A DNA stretch of 64,000 nucleotides from NCBI RefSeq assembly GCF_025938095.1, contig NZ_JAPCZF010000008.1, positions 1-64,000 of the forward strand, given 5' to 3'. The notes beneath the pieces were generated by a model that was not told the origin of the DNA, did no database searches, and saw nothing but the letters and a program-made list of their open reading frames with translations. The translations under genes and the position numbers were made by a program. This DNA comes from Novosphingobium sp. JCM 18896. GTDB taxonomy: Bacteria > Pseudomonadota > Alphaproteobacteria > Sphingomonadales > Sphingomonadaceae. Below, piece after piece: positions 24,657-34,397 of the stretch. The first letter of the stretch is position 1. Every line of letters begins with the position of its first letter.

Positions 24657-26861
24657 ATGAACTTCGGCCTGAACGACGACCAGCAGATGCTGCGCGACAC
24701 CTTCGCGCGCTTCCTCGACGAGCACGCCTCGATGCCGCGGCTGCGTGCCGCGCAGGAAGCGGCCGGCTTCGATCGGGCGTTGTGGCAGGGCCTGGCCGAG
24801 CTCGGCACTTTCGCGATGCGCGTGCCCGAGGAGGCCGGCGGTCTCGGCATGGGCACGCTCGACGCCGGGCTGGTCGCCGAGGAGATCGGCCGTACGCTTG
24901 CCTCGGGGCCGGTGATCGAGGCGGTGCTGGCGGCGCGGCTGCTCGGGCAGCTGGGCGCGGCGGACCTGCTCGCGGGCGTGGTCGACGGCAGCCTGGTCGC
25001 CAGCCTGGCCTTGCGCGACCTGGCCGACCATTCGCTGCAGTGGTTGCCCGGCGGCGCCCAGGCTGATCTCGTCCTCGCGCGCCGCGGCGACGACGTCGTG
25101 GCGATCACGGTGCGCGAGATCGACCGCAAGGCCGAGGACAGTCTTGCCGCCAACGGCATCGGCGAACTCGATCTCGGCAAGCTTCCGGCCACGGTCCTCG
25201 CCAGCGGCCAGGCCGCGGTCGAGACCTTCGCCGGCGCGCTCGAGGAATGGAAGCTGCTGACCGCGCTCGCGCTCAACGGCCTCGCGCGCGAAGCCGTGCG
25301 GCTCGCCGCGGCCTATGCCTGCGAGCGCCAGGCCTTCGGCCAGTTCATCGGCACCTTCCAGGCCATCTCGCACCCGCTGGCCAACTTCCAGGTCGAGATC
25401 GAGGGCGGCAAGCATTTCGCCTGGAAGGTGATCCACGAGATCTCGGTCGGCGACGCGGGTGCCGCCGCCAACGTCAGCCTGGCCTTGTGGTGGGCCACGC
25501 AGACCGCGGTGCGCGCGGGCGTGCAGGGCCTGCGCACCTTCGGCGGCTACGGCCTGACCACCGAATACGACATCCACCTCTACAACCTGCGCGCCAAGGC
25601 CTGGGGGCTGATCCTCGGCGATCCGGCGCGGCTGCTCGAAGAGGCGGGGCGGCGCATCTATGCGGGCGAGGCGGCCGCGCTGCCCGACGTCGGCGTGGTC
25701 TCGATCGACTTCGACCTCGGTGAGGAGGCCGAGAGCCTGGCGCGCGAGACCGACGAGTTCTTCCGCAAGACGCTGACCCCCGAGCTCAAGAAGCACGCGC
25801 ACTATTCGTGGGACGGGCATCATCCTGAGGTGCACAGGAAGCTCGCCGAGGCGCGACTGCTGTTCCCCGAGCTGCCGCCGGAGAAGGGCGGGCGCGCCGC
25901 CTCGCCCTATGCCAGCCACGCGGTCGCTTCGGTCTGGGAGGAGCACGGCTGGACCGGTCACGCCAAGGGCACGACGATGATGGTCGCGGCGATGATCGAC
26001 AAGTTCGGCAGCCCCGAACTCAAGGAAGAGGTGCTCAAGCCGATCCTCGCCGGCGAGAAGATCTGCTCGCTCGGCTATTCGGAGCCGGGCTCGGGATCGG
26101 ACGTCTTCGCCGCGCAGACCAAGGCCACGCCCGAAGGCAACGGCTGGCGGATCGACGGCACCAAGATGTTCACCAGCGGCGCCAACCTTGCCGACTATGT
26201 GATCATGCTCTGCCGGACCAATCCCGACGTCGCCAAGCACAAGGGCCTGACGATGTTCATCCTGCCCTTGAAGGCCGAGGGGATCACCGTCCAACCGGTA
26301 TTCACCTTCCAGGACGAGCGCACCAACATCACTTTCTACGACGGCGTGAAGGTGCCCGACACCTGGCGGCTCGGCGAGGTCGACGGCGGTGTGAAGACGA
26401 TGAGCGCCGCGCTCGAGCTCGAACACCGCGGCGGCGGCTTCTCGAAGGCGCACCACGCGATGATCAAGGCGGCCGAAGTGCTGGCGCGCGAGATCCAGTT
26501 CGAGGGCCGCCCGCTGATCGAGGACCGCGGCGCGCAAGGCCGCCTGGCGCGGGCTAGGGCGCACGTCGCGATTTCCGAGATGCTCGGCCTGCGCGCGCTG
26601 TGGGGCGCCGAGGAGAAGCAGAACCTGCCCGCCGCCGGGCCGATGGCCAAGCTGTTCTCCTCGGAGAAGTTCCTCGAGGACGGCAGCGACCTGCTCGACC
26701 TCACCGCGCCGCTGTCCTTGTCGAAGCGCGAGGGCGCGGCGCTGTTCGTCAACCAGTCCTACCGCCACGCCCACGGCACGACGATCTATGCGGGCACCAG
26801 CGAAGTCCACCGCTCGATGATCGCCGAGCGCGCGCTGGGGCTGCCGCGCAGCAGGGGCTGA
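24657..26861 (+). CDS. Tandem-fused acyl-CoA dehydrogenase (FadE34-like)
   Basis: 734 residues, twice the normal length. The N-terminal half (1-about 355) is one ACAD unit ending with FGGYGLTTEYDIHLYN; the C-terminal half (about 365-734) is another with the FAD/substrate motif YSEPGSGSDV and the end motif IYAGTSEVHRSMIAER. The usual catalytic Glu of IYEGT is Ala in the second half and the matching segment is ILGDP in the first, so a catalytic Glu elsewhere would be needed. Fused ACADs of this type act in steroid side-chain degradation (FadE34/ChsE3), where the two halves mimic a heterodimer. Starts 17 bp after the aldo/keto reductase, same operon. Confidence 0.88.
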   Translation: MNFGLNDDQQMLRDTFARFLDEHASMPRLRAAQEAAGFDRALWQGLAELGTFAMRVPEEAGGLGMGTLDAGLVAEEIGRTLASGPVIEAVLAARLLGQLGAADLLAGVVDGSLVASLALRDLADHSLQWLPGGAQADLVLARRGDDVVAITVREIDRKAEDSLAANGIGELDLGKLPATVLASGQAAVETFAGALEEWKLLTALALNGLAREAVRLAAAYACERQAFGQFIGTFQAISHPLANFQVEIEGGKHFAWKVIHEISVGDAGAAANVSLALWWATQTAVRAGVQGLRTFGGYGLTTEYDIHLYNLRAKAWGLILGDPARLLEEAGRRIYAGEAAALPDVGVVSIDFDLGEEAESLARETDEFFRKTLTPELKKHAHYSWDGHHPEVHRKLAEARLLFPELPPEKGGRAASPYASHAVASVWEEHGWTGHAKGTTMMVAAMIDKFGSPELKEEVLKPILAGEKICSLGYSEPGSGSDVFAAQTKATPEGNGWRIDGTKMFTSGANLADYVIMLCRTNPDVAKHKGLTMFILPLKAEGITVQPVFTFQDERTNITFYDGVKVPDTWRLGEVDGGVKTMSAALELEHRGGGFSKAHHAMIKAAEVLAREIQFEGRPLIEDRGAQGRLARARAHVAISEMLGLRALWGAEEKQNLPAAGPMAKLFSSEKFLEDGSDLLDLTAPLSLSKREGAALFVNQSYRHAHGTTIYAGTSEVHRSMIAERALGLPRSRG

Positions 26862-27393
26862 AACTCATTTTTTCGCGGCGTCGGCCTCGGGTGTGGAGAT
26901 TGACAAAACACCGCACCCCACCCGCCGCCGCGAGCGGAAGGGTCATCGATTCCTCCGCAGAATTTTTTTCACAGATTCACTTTGACTCTTGCGCCCCGCG
27001 CGAGCGCCCGAAAATCGGCGCGTCGCTCGGTGCGGGGGTGAGTCCGCGCGGCCACGCGGGGCCGTCATCAAGCTTTCACTATGATTAACCCTCTTGCGCG
27101 CGACTCGGAATTTGCCACTATCGGTTGTGGGTCGGCAGCAGGGGTGCAGCTAAACCTTGAATCGAGCAGGAAGGGCGCCACATCGGTTCCGTCCCGCGGA
27201 TTCATGGGTCGAAAGGCGCCTCTCGGTCCTGGCCGAAGTTCAAATGGGGGATAAGTTTTTCCCCCAAGCCACGTCCGTCTCGCTAGGTTGGGCGCTTGCC
27301 CGCTGAGTCGAACGAATGTGGAACACAGGCGAAGCGCATTTTTCGAGAACCGGGGGCCGGAACGTGGAATTCAGGAACGGAAACGAGGCGGAT
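26862..27393 (+). other. Long upstream region of nrdA
   Basis: About 530 bp without a convincing gene. It holds a LexA box at 27310-27324, a perfect 7-bp hairpin TGGGGGA...TCCCCCA at 27245-27266 with a T-rich loop, and two copies of GGCGCC about 40 bp apart near 27172 and 27212. I could not find a clear NrdR box or a known riboswitch. It probably contains the nrdA promoter and a structured leader. Confidence 0.4.
27310..27324. promoter_or_regulatory. LexA (SOS) box upstream of nrdA
   Basis: GAACGAATGTGGAAC is GAAC-N7-GAAC, the exact reverse complement of the alphaproteobacterial LexA operator GTTC-N7-GTTC. It lies 69 bp before the chosen nrdA start. It overlaps a longer potential start at 27316, which argues for the later ATG. 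Confidence 0.6.
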
Positions 27394-29406
27394 ATGGACG
27401 GTGCTGAAGCGAGCCTGTTCGCGGCGGAAACGCTGACGCCCGGCAAGACCAAGGAGGCGGGCGCGAGCCCGGCAGTCGCGATGACGCAGAAGACCGAAGC
27501 CAGTGAAGCCGATCTCGTGGCTCAGCTCGGCGCGGAAGCCCTGGCCAATGCGGTCACGGGCGCGATGAAGGCGGCGGTCTCGACCAAGGAGGATTCCAAG
27601 GCGATCGCCGCGCGTCGCTTCACCATCGTCACCGACGACAGCCGCGACGCGCTCCTGACCGATTTCGGCAAGGACACGCTCGACGACCGCTATCTGCTGC
27701 CCGGCGAGAAGTACCAGGACCTGTTCGCGCGCGTCGCCGACGCCTATGCCGACGATCAGGACCACGCGCAGCGGCTCTACGACTACATCTCGAAGCTGTG
27801 GTTCATGCCGGCGACGCCCGTGCTGTCGAACGGCGGCACCGGTCGCGGCCTGCCGATCTCGTGCTATCTGAACTCGGTGTCGGACAGCCTCGAAGGCATC
27901 GTCGGCACCTGGAACGAGAACGTCTGGCTGGCCAGCCGCGGCGGCGGCATCGGCACCTATTGGGGCTCGGTGCGCGGCATCGGCGAGCCGGTCGGCCTCA
28001 ACGGCAAGACCAGCGGCATCATCCCCTTCGTCCGCGTGATGGATTCGCTGACCCTGGCGATCTCGCAGGGTTCGTTGCGCCGCGGTTCGGCCGCCTGCTA
28101 TCTCGACGTCTCGCATCCCGAGATCGAGGAGTTCCTCGAAATCCGCAAGCCGTCGGGCGACTTCAACCGCAAGGCGCTGAACCTGCACCACGGCGTGCTG
28201 CTGACCGACGAATTCATGGAAGCCGTGCGTGACGGCGCCGAATTCGATCTCAAGAGCCCCAAGGACGGTTCGGTGCGCGGCACGGTCGATGCGCGCAGCC
28301 TGTTCCAGAAGCTGGTCGAGACGCGCCTCGCCACGGGCGAGCCCTACATCGTGTTCTCGGACACGGTGAACCGCATGATGCCGCAGCATCACCGCGACCT
28401 GGGCCTCAAGGTGTCGACCTCGAACCTCTGCTCGGAAATCACGCTGCCCACGGGCGTCGATCACCTCGGCAACGATCGTACCGCGGTCTGCTGCCTGTCC
28501 TCGCTCAACCTCGAGACCTGGGACGAGTGGAACGGCGACGACATGTTCGTCGAGGATGTGCTGCGCTTCCTCGACAACGTGCTGCAGGACTACATCGACC
28601 GTGCGCCCGACGAGATGGCGCGCGCCAAGTATTCGGCCGCGCGCGAGCGTTCGGTCGGCATGGGCGTGATGGGCTACCACTCGTTCCTGCAGAAGAAGGG
28701 CATCGGTTTCGAGAGCGCCATGGCCAAGGCCTGGAACCTCAAGATGTTCAAGCACATCGCCGCCAAGGCCGACGAGGCCTCGCTGATGCTCGCGCAGGAA
28801 CGCGGCGCCTGCCCCGATGCCGCCGACATGGGCGTGATGCAGCGTTTCTCGTGCAAGATGGCGATCGCACCGACCGCGTCGATCTCGATCATCTGCGGCG
28901 GCACCTCGGCCTGCATCGAGCCGATCCCGGCGAACATCTACACGCACAAGACGCTGTCGGGCTCGTTCGTCGTCAAGAACCCCTATCTCGAGAAGCTGCT
29001 GGCTTCGAAGAGCAAGGATTCGACGAACGTGTGGAACTCGATCCTCGAGCACGGCGGTTCGGTCCAGCACCTCGATTTCCTCAGCCCCGAGGAAAAGGCG
29101 GTCTACAAGACCTCGTTCGAGATCGACCAGCGCTGGCTGCTGGAGTTTGCGGCCGACCGCACGCCCTATATCGACCAGGCGCAGTCGCTGAACCTCTACA
29201 TCCCGGCCGACGTCGACAAGTGGGACCTGATGATGCTCCACTTCCAGGCCTGGGAGCGCGGCATCAAGAGCCTCTACTATCTGCGCTCGAAGTCGGTCCA
29301 GCGCGCGGGCTTCGCCGGCGGGGTGGAGGCGGACAACACCGCCGAGGCGCCCAAGTACGAGCTGGCCTCGAGCACCGACTACGACGAGTGCCTGGCCTGC
29401 CAGTAA
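27394..29406 (+). CDS. nrdA: Class I ribonucleoside-diphosphate reductase, alpha subunit
   Basis: 670 residues from ATG 27394 (GAGG 6 nt upstream); GTG 27364 is an alternative. It reduces ribonucleotides to deoxyribonucleotides with NrdB. Motifs: first redox Cys in GLPISCYLNS, LASRGGGIGTYWG, SNLCSEITLP with the catalytic Cys and Glu, the radical-transfer Tyr pair near SLYYLRS, and the C-terminal ECLACQ thiol pair. The N-terminal ATP-cone seen in many class Ia enzymes seems absent. nrdB is not adjacent: a dispersed repeat and an unrelated symporter follow. A LexA box upstream suggests SOS induction. Confidence 0.93.
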   Translation: MDGAEASLFAAETLTPGKTKEAGASPAVAMTQKTEASEADLVAQLGAEALANAVTGAMKAAVSTKEDSKAIAARRFTIVTDDSRDALLTDFGKDTLDDRYLLPGEKYQDLFARVADAYADDQDHAQRLYDYISKLWFMPATPVLSNGGTGRGLPISCYLNSVSDSLEGIVGTWNENVWLASRGGGIGTYWGSVRGIGEPVGLNGKTSGIIPFVRVMDSLTLAISQGSLRRGSAACYLDVSHPEIEEFLEIRKPSGDFNRKALNLHHGVLLTDEFMEAVRDGAEFDLKSPKDGSVRGTVDARSLFQKLVETRLATGEPYIVFSDTVNRMMPQHHRDLGLKVSTSNLCSEITLPTGVDHLGNDRTAVCCLSSLNLETWDEWNGDDMFVEDVLRFLDNVLQDYIDRAPDEMARAKYSAARERSVGMGVMGYHSFLQKKGIGFESAMAKAWNLKMFKHIAAKADEASLMLAQERGACPDAADMGVMQRFSCKMAIAPTASISIICGGTSACIEPIPANIYTHKTLSGSFVVKNPYLEKLLASKSKDSTNVWNSILEHGGSVQHLDFLSPEEKAVYKTSFEIDQRWLLEFAADRTPYIDQAQSLNLYIPADVDKWDLMMLHFQAWERGIKSLYYLRSKSVQRAGFAGGVEADNTAEAPKYELASSTDYDECLACQ

Positions 29407-29430
29407 ATTGGGCCTGCCAGTGAGCTAAGT

Positions 29431-29542
29431 TCCTCCCCCTTAGGGGGAGGGGGACCGCCGAAGGCGGTGGAGGGGGGGCCGGCTAGCGGCTACACCCCTC
29501 CGTCAGCGCTTCGCGCTGCCACCTCCCCTTGCAGGGGAGGAT
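29431..29542. repeat. Dispersed intergenic inverted-repeat element, copy 2
   Basis: 112 bp bounded by TCCTCCCC and GGGGAGGA, with the same interior as copy 1 (GGACCGCCGAAGGCGGTGG; CTCCGTCAGCGCTTCGCG). It fills the gap between the convergent ends of nrdA and the symporter, where its hairpins could act as a two-way terminator. Confidence 0.85.
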
Positions 29543-29548
29543 CGAAAC

Positions 29549-30802
29549 CTACCGCCCCCGCCGATCCACCGTCGCCGTCACCGCGACGTCCATCGTCACG
29601 TTACCCAGCGTGCGCATGATGTCGGGCAGCATCTCGACCGCGACGAGCAGCGCCAGCGGTTCGAGCGGTACGCCCATGGCCAAGGCGATCGGCCCGGTCG
29701 AGGCGATGAAGCTGATCGTGCCGGGCAGCGAGATCGTGCCCCAGGTCGTGGCGAAGGCGACGCCGACACCGGCGGCCAGGGTCGTCGCGGTCAGCGGCAT
29801 GCCGGTCAGGTAGGCGACGTAGATCACCACGGCCACGTTCATCGCCGGGCTGGTCGCGCGGAACAGCGCGACCGCGAGCGGCAGGACGAAGTCGCCCGAG
29901 GCCTGGCGCAGCCCCAGCGCGCGGCAGGCGGCGAGCATGGCCGGCAGGCTGGCCAGCGAGCTCTGCGTCGAGAAGGCGACCGCCTGCGACGGCGCGACCG
30001 CGCGCGCGAAGCGGCCCAGCGGCTGGCGCGCGCCGGCCATGGCGAGCACGTAGCCGAGCACCAGGATCGCCAGGCCCATCGCGCTGACCATGACGATGTA
30101 ATGCGCGAGCGCGGCGATCACCGCCGAGCCGCTCTGCGCCGCGACCGGCAAAGCCAGCGCGAAGACCCCGAGCGGCGCCAGCGCCAGCACCCAGCCGATC
30201 ACCACCATCATCGCCGCCGCCACGGCCGCGAAAAACTGCGCGAGGAGATCGCGCTGCGGCGCGGCCAGCCGCGTCGCGGCGAGCGCGAAGAGCCCGAAGA
30301 ACACGATCACCGGTACCATGGCGTTGGCCGCCGCCGCCTCGATCACGTTGCCGGGAACCAGCGACAGGACGAATTCGGCCATGCCGGGGACCGTACCGGG
30401 CTCGGCCGTGGCGCCACCGCCCAGCGCAGTCACGGCCGCGGCGGGGATCGGAAAGGCATCGAGCAGCAGCGGCAGCGCGATCGCGGTCATCACCGCGCCG
30501 CCGCCGAGCACCAGCGCGAAGAGCCCGAGCGTGCGCCGCGCGAGTGCGCCGGCTTGCGCTGCCGCCACGGTCTGGACCACGCCGGTGAACAGCAGCGCCG
30601 CGACCAGCGGCAGGATCGTCATCTGCAGCCCGCGCAGCCACAGGGTGCCGAGCGGCTGGACCACGGCGAGCACTGGCGCTTCGGCGGCGCTGCCGCGCAG
30701 CAGTAGCCCGGCGATCAGGCCGAGCGCCAGGCCGGCGAAGGTCAGCGCGGCGGGGACGCGGATTTCGGGAAAGCTGGTGCTGCTGGGTTCGTCGGGGGCC
30801 AT
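29549..30802 (-). CDS. Dicarboxylate/amino acid:cation symporter (DAACS)
   Basis: 417 residues with eight to ten membrane segments. The family hallmark hairpin AFSTQSSLASLPA (serine-rich re-entrant loop) is near residue 275, and the substrate-binding segments ATSPAMNVAVVIY and ATTWGTISLPG follow. The protein belongs to the GltP/DctA family, which imports glutamate, aspartate or C4-dicarboxylates with H+ or Na+. The exact substrate cannot be told. Stands alone; divergent from glmM. Confidence 0.88.
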   Translation of the reverse strand: MAPDEPSSTSFPEIRVPAALTFAGLALGLIAGLLLRGSAAEAPVLAVVQPLGTLWLRGLQMTILPLVAALLFTGVVQTVAAAQAGALARRTLGLFALVLGGGAVMTAIALPLLLDAFPIPAAAVTALGGGATAEPGTVPGMAEFVLSLVPGNVIEAAAANAMVPVIVFFGLFALAATRLAAPQRDLLAQFFAAVAAAMMVVIGWVLALAPLGVFALALPVAAQSGSAVIAALAHYIVMVSAMGLAILVLGYVLAMAGARQPLGRFARAVAPSQAVAFSTQSSLASLPAMLAACRALGLRQASGDFVLPLAVALFRATSPAMNVAVVIYVAYLTGMPLTATTLAAGVGVAFATTWGTISLPGTISFIASTGPIALAMGVPLEPLALLVAVEMLPDIMRTLGNVTMDVAVTATVDRRGR

Positions 30803-30907
30803 ACGGTCCTGTCGTCTGCGATCGGCAGGGTTGTCTTATCCCCGCCGCGGGCACATTAACCGCCCGTCGTTACATGGCAATCGAACGCGCGAGTTACGGA
30901 AACGGGC

Positions 30908-32247
<1,340 letters not shown>

Positions 32248-32248
<1 letters not shown>

Positions 32249-32472
32249 TGCTGGAAATGCGCCCCGATTGTGAGAAGTGCGGCACCGATCTTCCCGCCGA
32301 GGATCCCGGCGCCTTCATCTGCTCGTTCGAGTGCACCTTCTGCGCCGAGTGCGCGGAAAGCCTCGACGATCGCTGCCCCAATTGCGGCGGCGAGCTGATG
32401 GACCGCCCGACCCGCGCGAAGAAGCATCACGCCAAGAGCCCGCCCTCGACCGAGCGCAAGTTCAAGGGATGA
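32248..32472 (+). CDS. DUF1272 small zinc-ribbon-like protein
   Basis: 74 residues. The DUF1272 signature is complete: MRPDCEKCGTDLP, ICSFECTFCAECAE and RCPNCGGELM, giving eight cysteines in pairs that likely hold two zinc ions. The tail is basic. Function unknown. It overlaps glmM by one base and thiD by four bases (ATGA), so it is made from the same message. Confidence 0.9.
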
Positions 32473-33224
32473 GCCCACCCCCACGCATCCTCTCGATCGC
32501 CGGTTCGGACAGTTCGGGCGGCGCCGGCGTGCAGGCCGACATCAAGACGATCACGATGCTCGGCGGCTATGCCATGACCGCGATCACCGCGATCACCGCG
32601 CAGAACACCCTGGGCGTCACCGATGTCGTCGCGCTCTCGCCCGAGATGGTCGGCGCGCAGATCGACGCCTGCGTGAGCGACATCGGCGTCGATGCGGTGA
32701 AGATCGGCATGCTCGGCTCGCCGGCGATCGCCGCAGTGGTGGCCGACCGGCTCGAAGCGCTGGGCGCGCCCGTGGTGTTCGACCCGGTGATGATCGCCAC
32801 CAGCGGCTCGGTCCTGGCCGACGCGGCGACGATCGCGGGGTTCGAACGGCTGATGGCGCTCGCCACCTTGACCACGCCCAATGTGCCCGAGCTCGAGGCG
32901 CTGGGCGGCACCGCCGGCTTCGCCGCGCGCGGCGTGACCTATCTGGCCAAGGGCGGCGATGCCGAGGGCGATGTGCTCGAGGACAGCCTGTGCTTTGCCG
33001 GCCACGCGCCCGTCGCCTGGCGCGCGCCGCGCATCGTCACACGCCACACCCACGGCACCGGCTGTACCCTGTCGAGCGCGATCGCGACCTACCTGGGCAA
33101 GGGGCTCGATCTCGAGGAAGCGATCTTCGCGGCGCGCCAGTTCGTCCGCGCCGCGCTCGAGGCCGCCCCCGGCTTCGGCCAGGGGCACGGCCCGCTCGGC
33201 CATCAGGCGGTGCGGCCCGACTGA
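32469..33224 (+). CDS. thiD: Hydroxymethylpyrimidine/phosphomethylpyrimidine kinase
   Basis: 251 residues, start ATG 32469 overlapping the DUF1272 stop as ATGA. It phosphorylates HMP and HMP-P for thiamine synthesis. Motifs: ILSIAGSDSSGGAGVQADIK, VVFDPVMIATSG, TPNVPELEAL, and the catalytic anion hole HTHGTGCTLSSAIA. Complete length for ThiD. Linkage with glmM is by operon, not by pathway; another thiamine-like gene (TMP synthase-like) lies at 47.8 kb. Confidence 0.95.
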   Translation: MSPPPRILSIAGSDSSGGAGVQADIKTITMLGGYAMTAITAITAQNTLGVTDVVALSPEMVGAQIDACVSDIGVDAVKIGMLGSPAIAAVVADRLEALGAPVVFDPVMIATSGSVLADAATIAGFERLMALATLTTPNVPELEALGGTAGFAARGVTYLAKGGDAEGDVLEDSLCFAGHAPVAWRAPRIVTRHTHGTGCTLSSAIATYLGKGLDLEEAIFAARQFVRAALEAAPGFGQGHGPLGHQAVRPD

Positions 33225-33311
33225 AGTACCCGCGAAAACGCTTTCCTACACGGCCGCGCGATGAGACGGTCCGGGCCGCTCTTCACATAGTCAGAAGCAT
33301 GGATTCACACG

Positions 33312-33339
33312 AAAAATTGCCCCGCGGTGATTTCGCGGG
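33312..33339 (-). terminator. Possible terminator of the LOG-family gene
   Basis: Read leftward: CCCGCG-AAATCAC-CGCGGG then GCAATTTTT. The 6-bp stem is short and four bases separate it from the T-run, so strength is uncertain. It lies about 55 bp after the stop of the LOG-family gene. Confidence 0.4.
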
Positions 33340-33394
33340 ACAAAATTTCGCCATGGTCGATACGTGCGAGCTTCGTGAAGTTCGCTGACCGCCG

Positions 33395-34267
33395 TCAGCA
33401 CTCCAGGTCGTAGAACTCGACGATCTTCTGCCAGCCGTCCTCGGCGGTCTCGACCCAGTGGAACAGCGCGGTGTCGTTCTCGTTGATCACGCCTTCCTCG
33501 GCGAGCGCCTGGAAGTTGATCACGCGGTTCCAGTAGTCGCGGCCGAACAGCAGGATCGGGATCGGCTGCATCTTGCCCGTCTGGATCAGGGTCAGCAGTT
33601 CGAAGAACTCGTCGAAGGTGCCGAAGCCGCCCGGGAACACCGCCACGGCACGCGCGCGCAGCAGGAAGTGCATCTTGCGCAGCGCGAAGTAGTGGAACTG
33701 GAACGAGAGATCGGGCGTGACGTAGGGGTTCGGCGCCTGCTCGTGCGGCAGGACGATGTTGAGGCCGATCGAATCGGCGCCGGCTTCCATCGCGCCGCGG
33801 TTCGCCGCTTCCATGATCGAGGGACCGCCGCCCGAGCAGACGACGAACTGGCGCATGCCCTTCTCGACGATCGCGCAGGTGCTGGCGATATGCGCGAGCT
33901 TGCGCGCTTCCTCGTAGTACTTCGACTTGGCGATCAGGCTCTCGACCACCTTGGCGCGTTCGGGCGTGGTCGCGGTGGCGCGGACGGCCTCGACGTGTTC
34001 GGGCGAAGGGATGCGCGCCGAGCCGTAGACCACCAGGGTCGAGCCGATCTCCGCCTCTTCCATCAGCATCTCGGTCTTGAGCAGCTCGAGCTGGAAGCGG
34101 ACGGGGCGCAGTTCCTCGCGCAGCAGGAAGTCCGTGTCGCGGAAGGCGAGCAGGTACGAGGGGCTCTCGGTCTGCGGGGTGGTGTTGAGCTTCGCGTCGG
34201 CGAAGGAGGCTTCTTCGCCGGCCTTGTAGAAGCGGCGGTTGGTGAGTTTCTTTTCTTCGTCTGTCAT
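33395..34267 (-). CDS. LOG-family (TIGR00730-like) nucleotide phosphoribohydrolase
   Basis: 290 residues. Rossmann-like LOG fold with the two hallmark motifs: SGGGPSIMEAANRGA and PGGFGTFDE (PGGxGTxxE). Family members release cytokinin-like bases from riboside 5'-monophosphates, or act as generic nucleotide hydrolases. The N-terminal 75 residues extend beyond the core domain. Downstream is a possible terminator. Divergent from the PLP decarboxylase gene. Confidence 0.88.
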   Translation of the reverse strand: MTDEEKKLTNRRFYKAGEEASFADAKLNTTPQTESPSYLLAFRDTDFLLREELRPVRFQLELLKTEMLMEEAEIGSTLVVYGSARIPSPEHVEAVRATATTPERAKVVESLIAKSKYYEEARKLAHIASTCAIVEKGMRQFVVCSGGGPSIMEAANRGAMEAGADSIGLNIVLPHEQAPNPYVTPDLSFQFHYFALRKMHFLLRARAVAVFPGGFGTFDEFFELLTLIQTGKMQPIPILLFGRDYWNRVINFQALAEEGVINENDTALFHWVETAEDGWQKIVEFYDLEC

Positions 34268-34397
34268 TTCATCCCCAATGCGCCTCTGGACAGGCGCCGT
34301 CGAGACAAAACGCCATGGCTATGGTGGTGAATCGAGATCAGCTAAGCCTTAACCATGCGCGACTATTGCGACACCATTGCGGATGAGGGGAACGGGA

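Noticed and set aside
24429..26810. A 793-codon minus-strand frame opposite the acyl-CoA dehydrogenase gene
   Set aside because: It is a codon shadow of a well-supported gene with full family motifs on the plus strand. The same reasoning removes long frames at 13503-15062, 27283-29241, 42548-44734 and 59916-62408.
26862..27300. A possible cobalamin riboswitch or NrdR box before nrdA
   Set aside because: I searched by eye for the B12 box and for the NrdR dyad and found neither; only a hairpin and the LexA box are supported.
33299..33388. A 29-codon small open frame after thiD
   Set aside because: It lies across the putative terminator of the opposite gene and has no ribosome binding site; the frame can be explained by chance.
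34345..34360. A TTAACCAT half-site before the PLP decarboxylase gene
   Set aside because: There is no upstream TTAA at the required 7-bp spacing, so it is not counted as a CtrA site.
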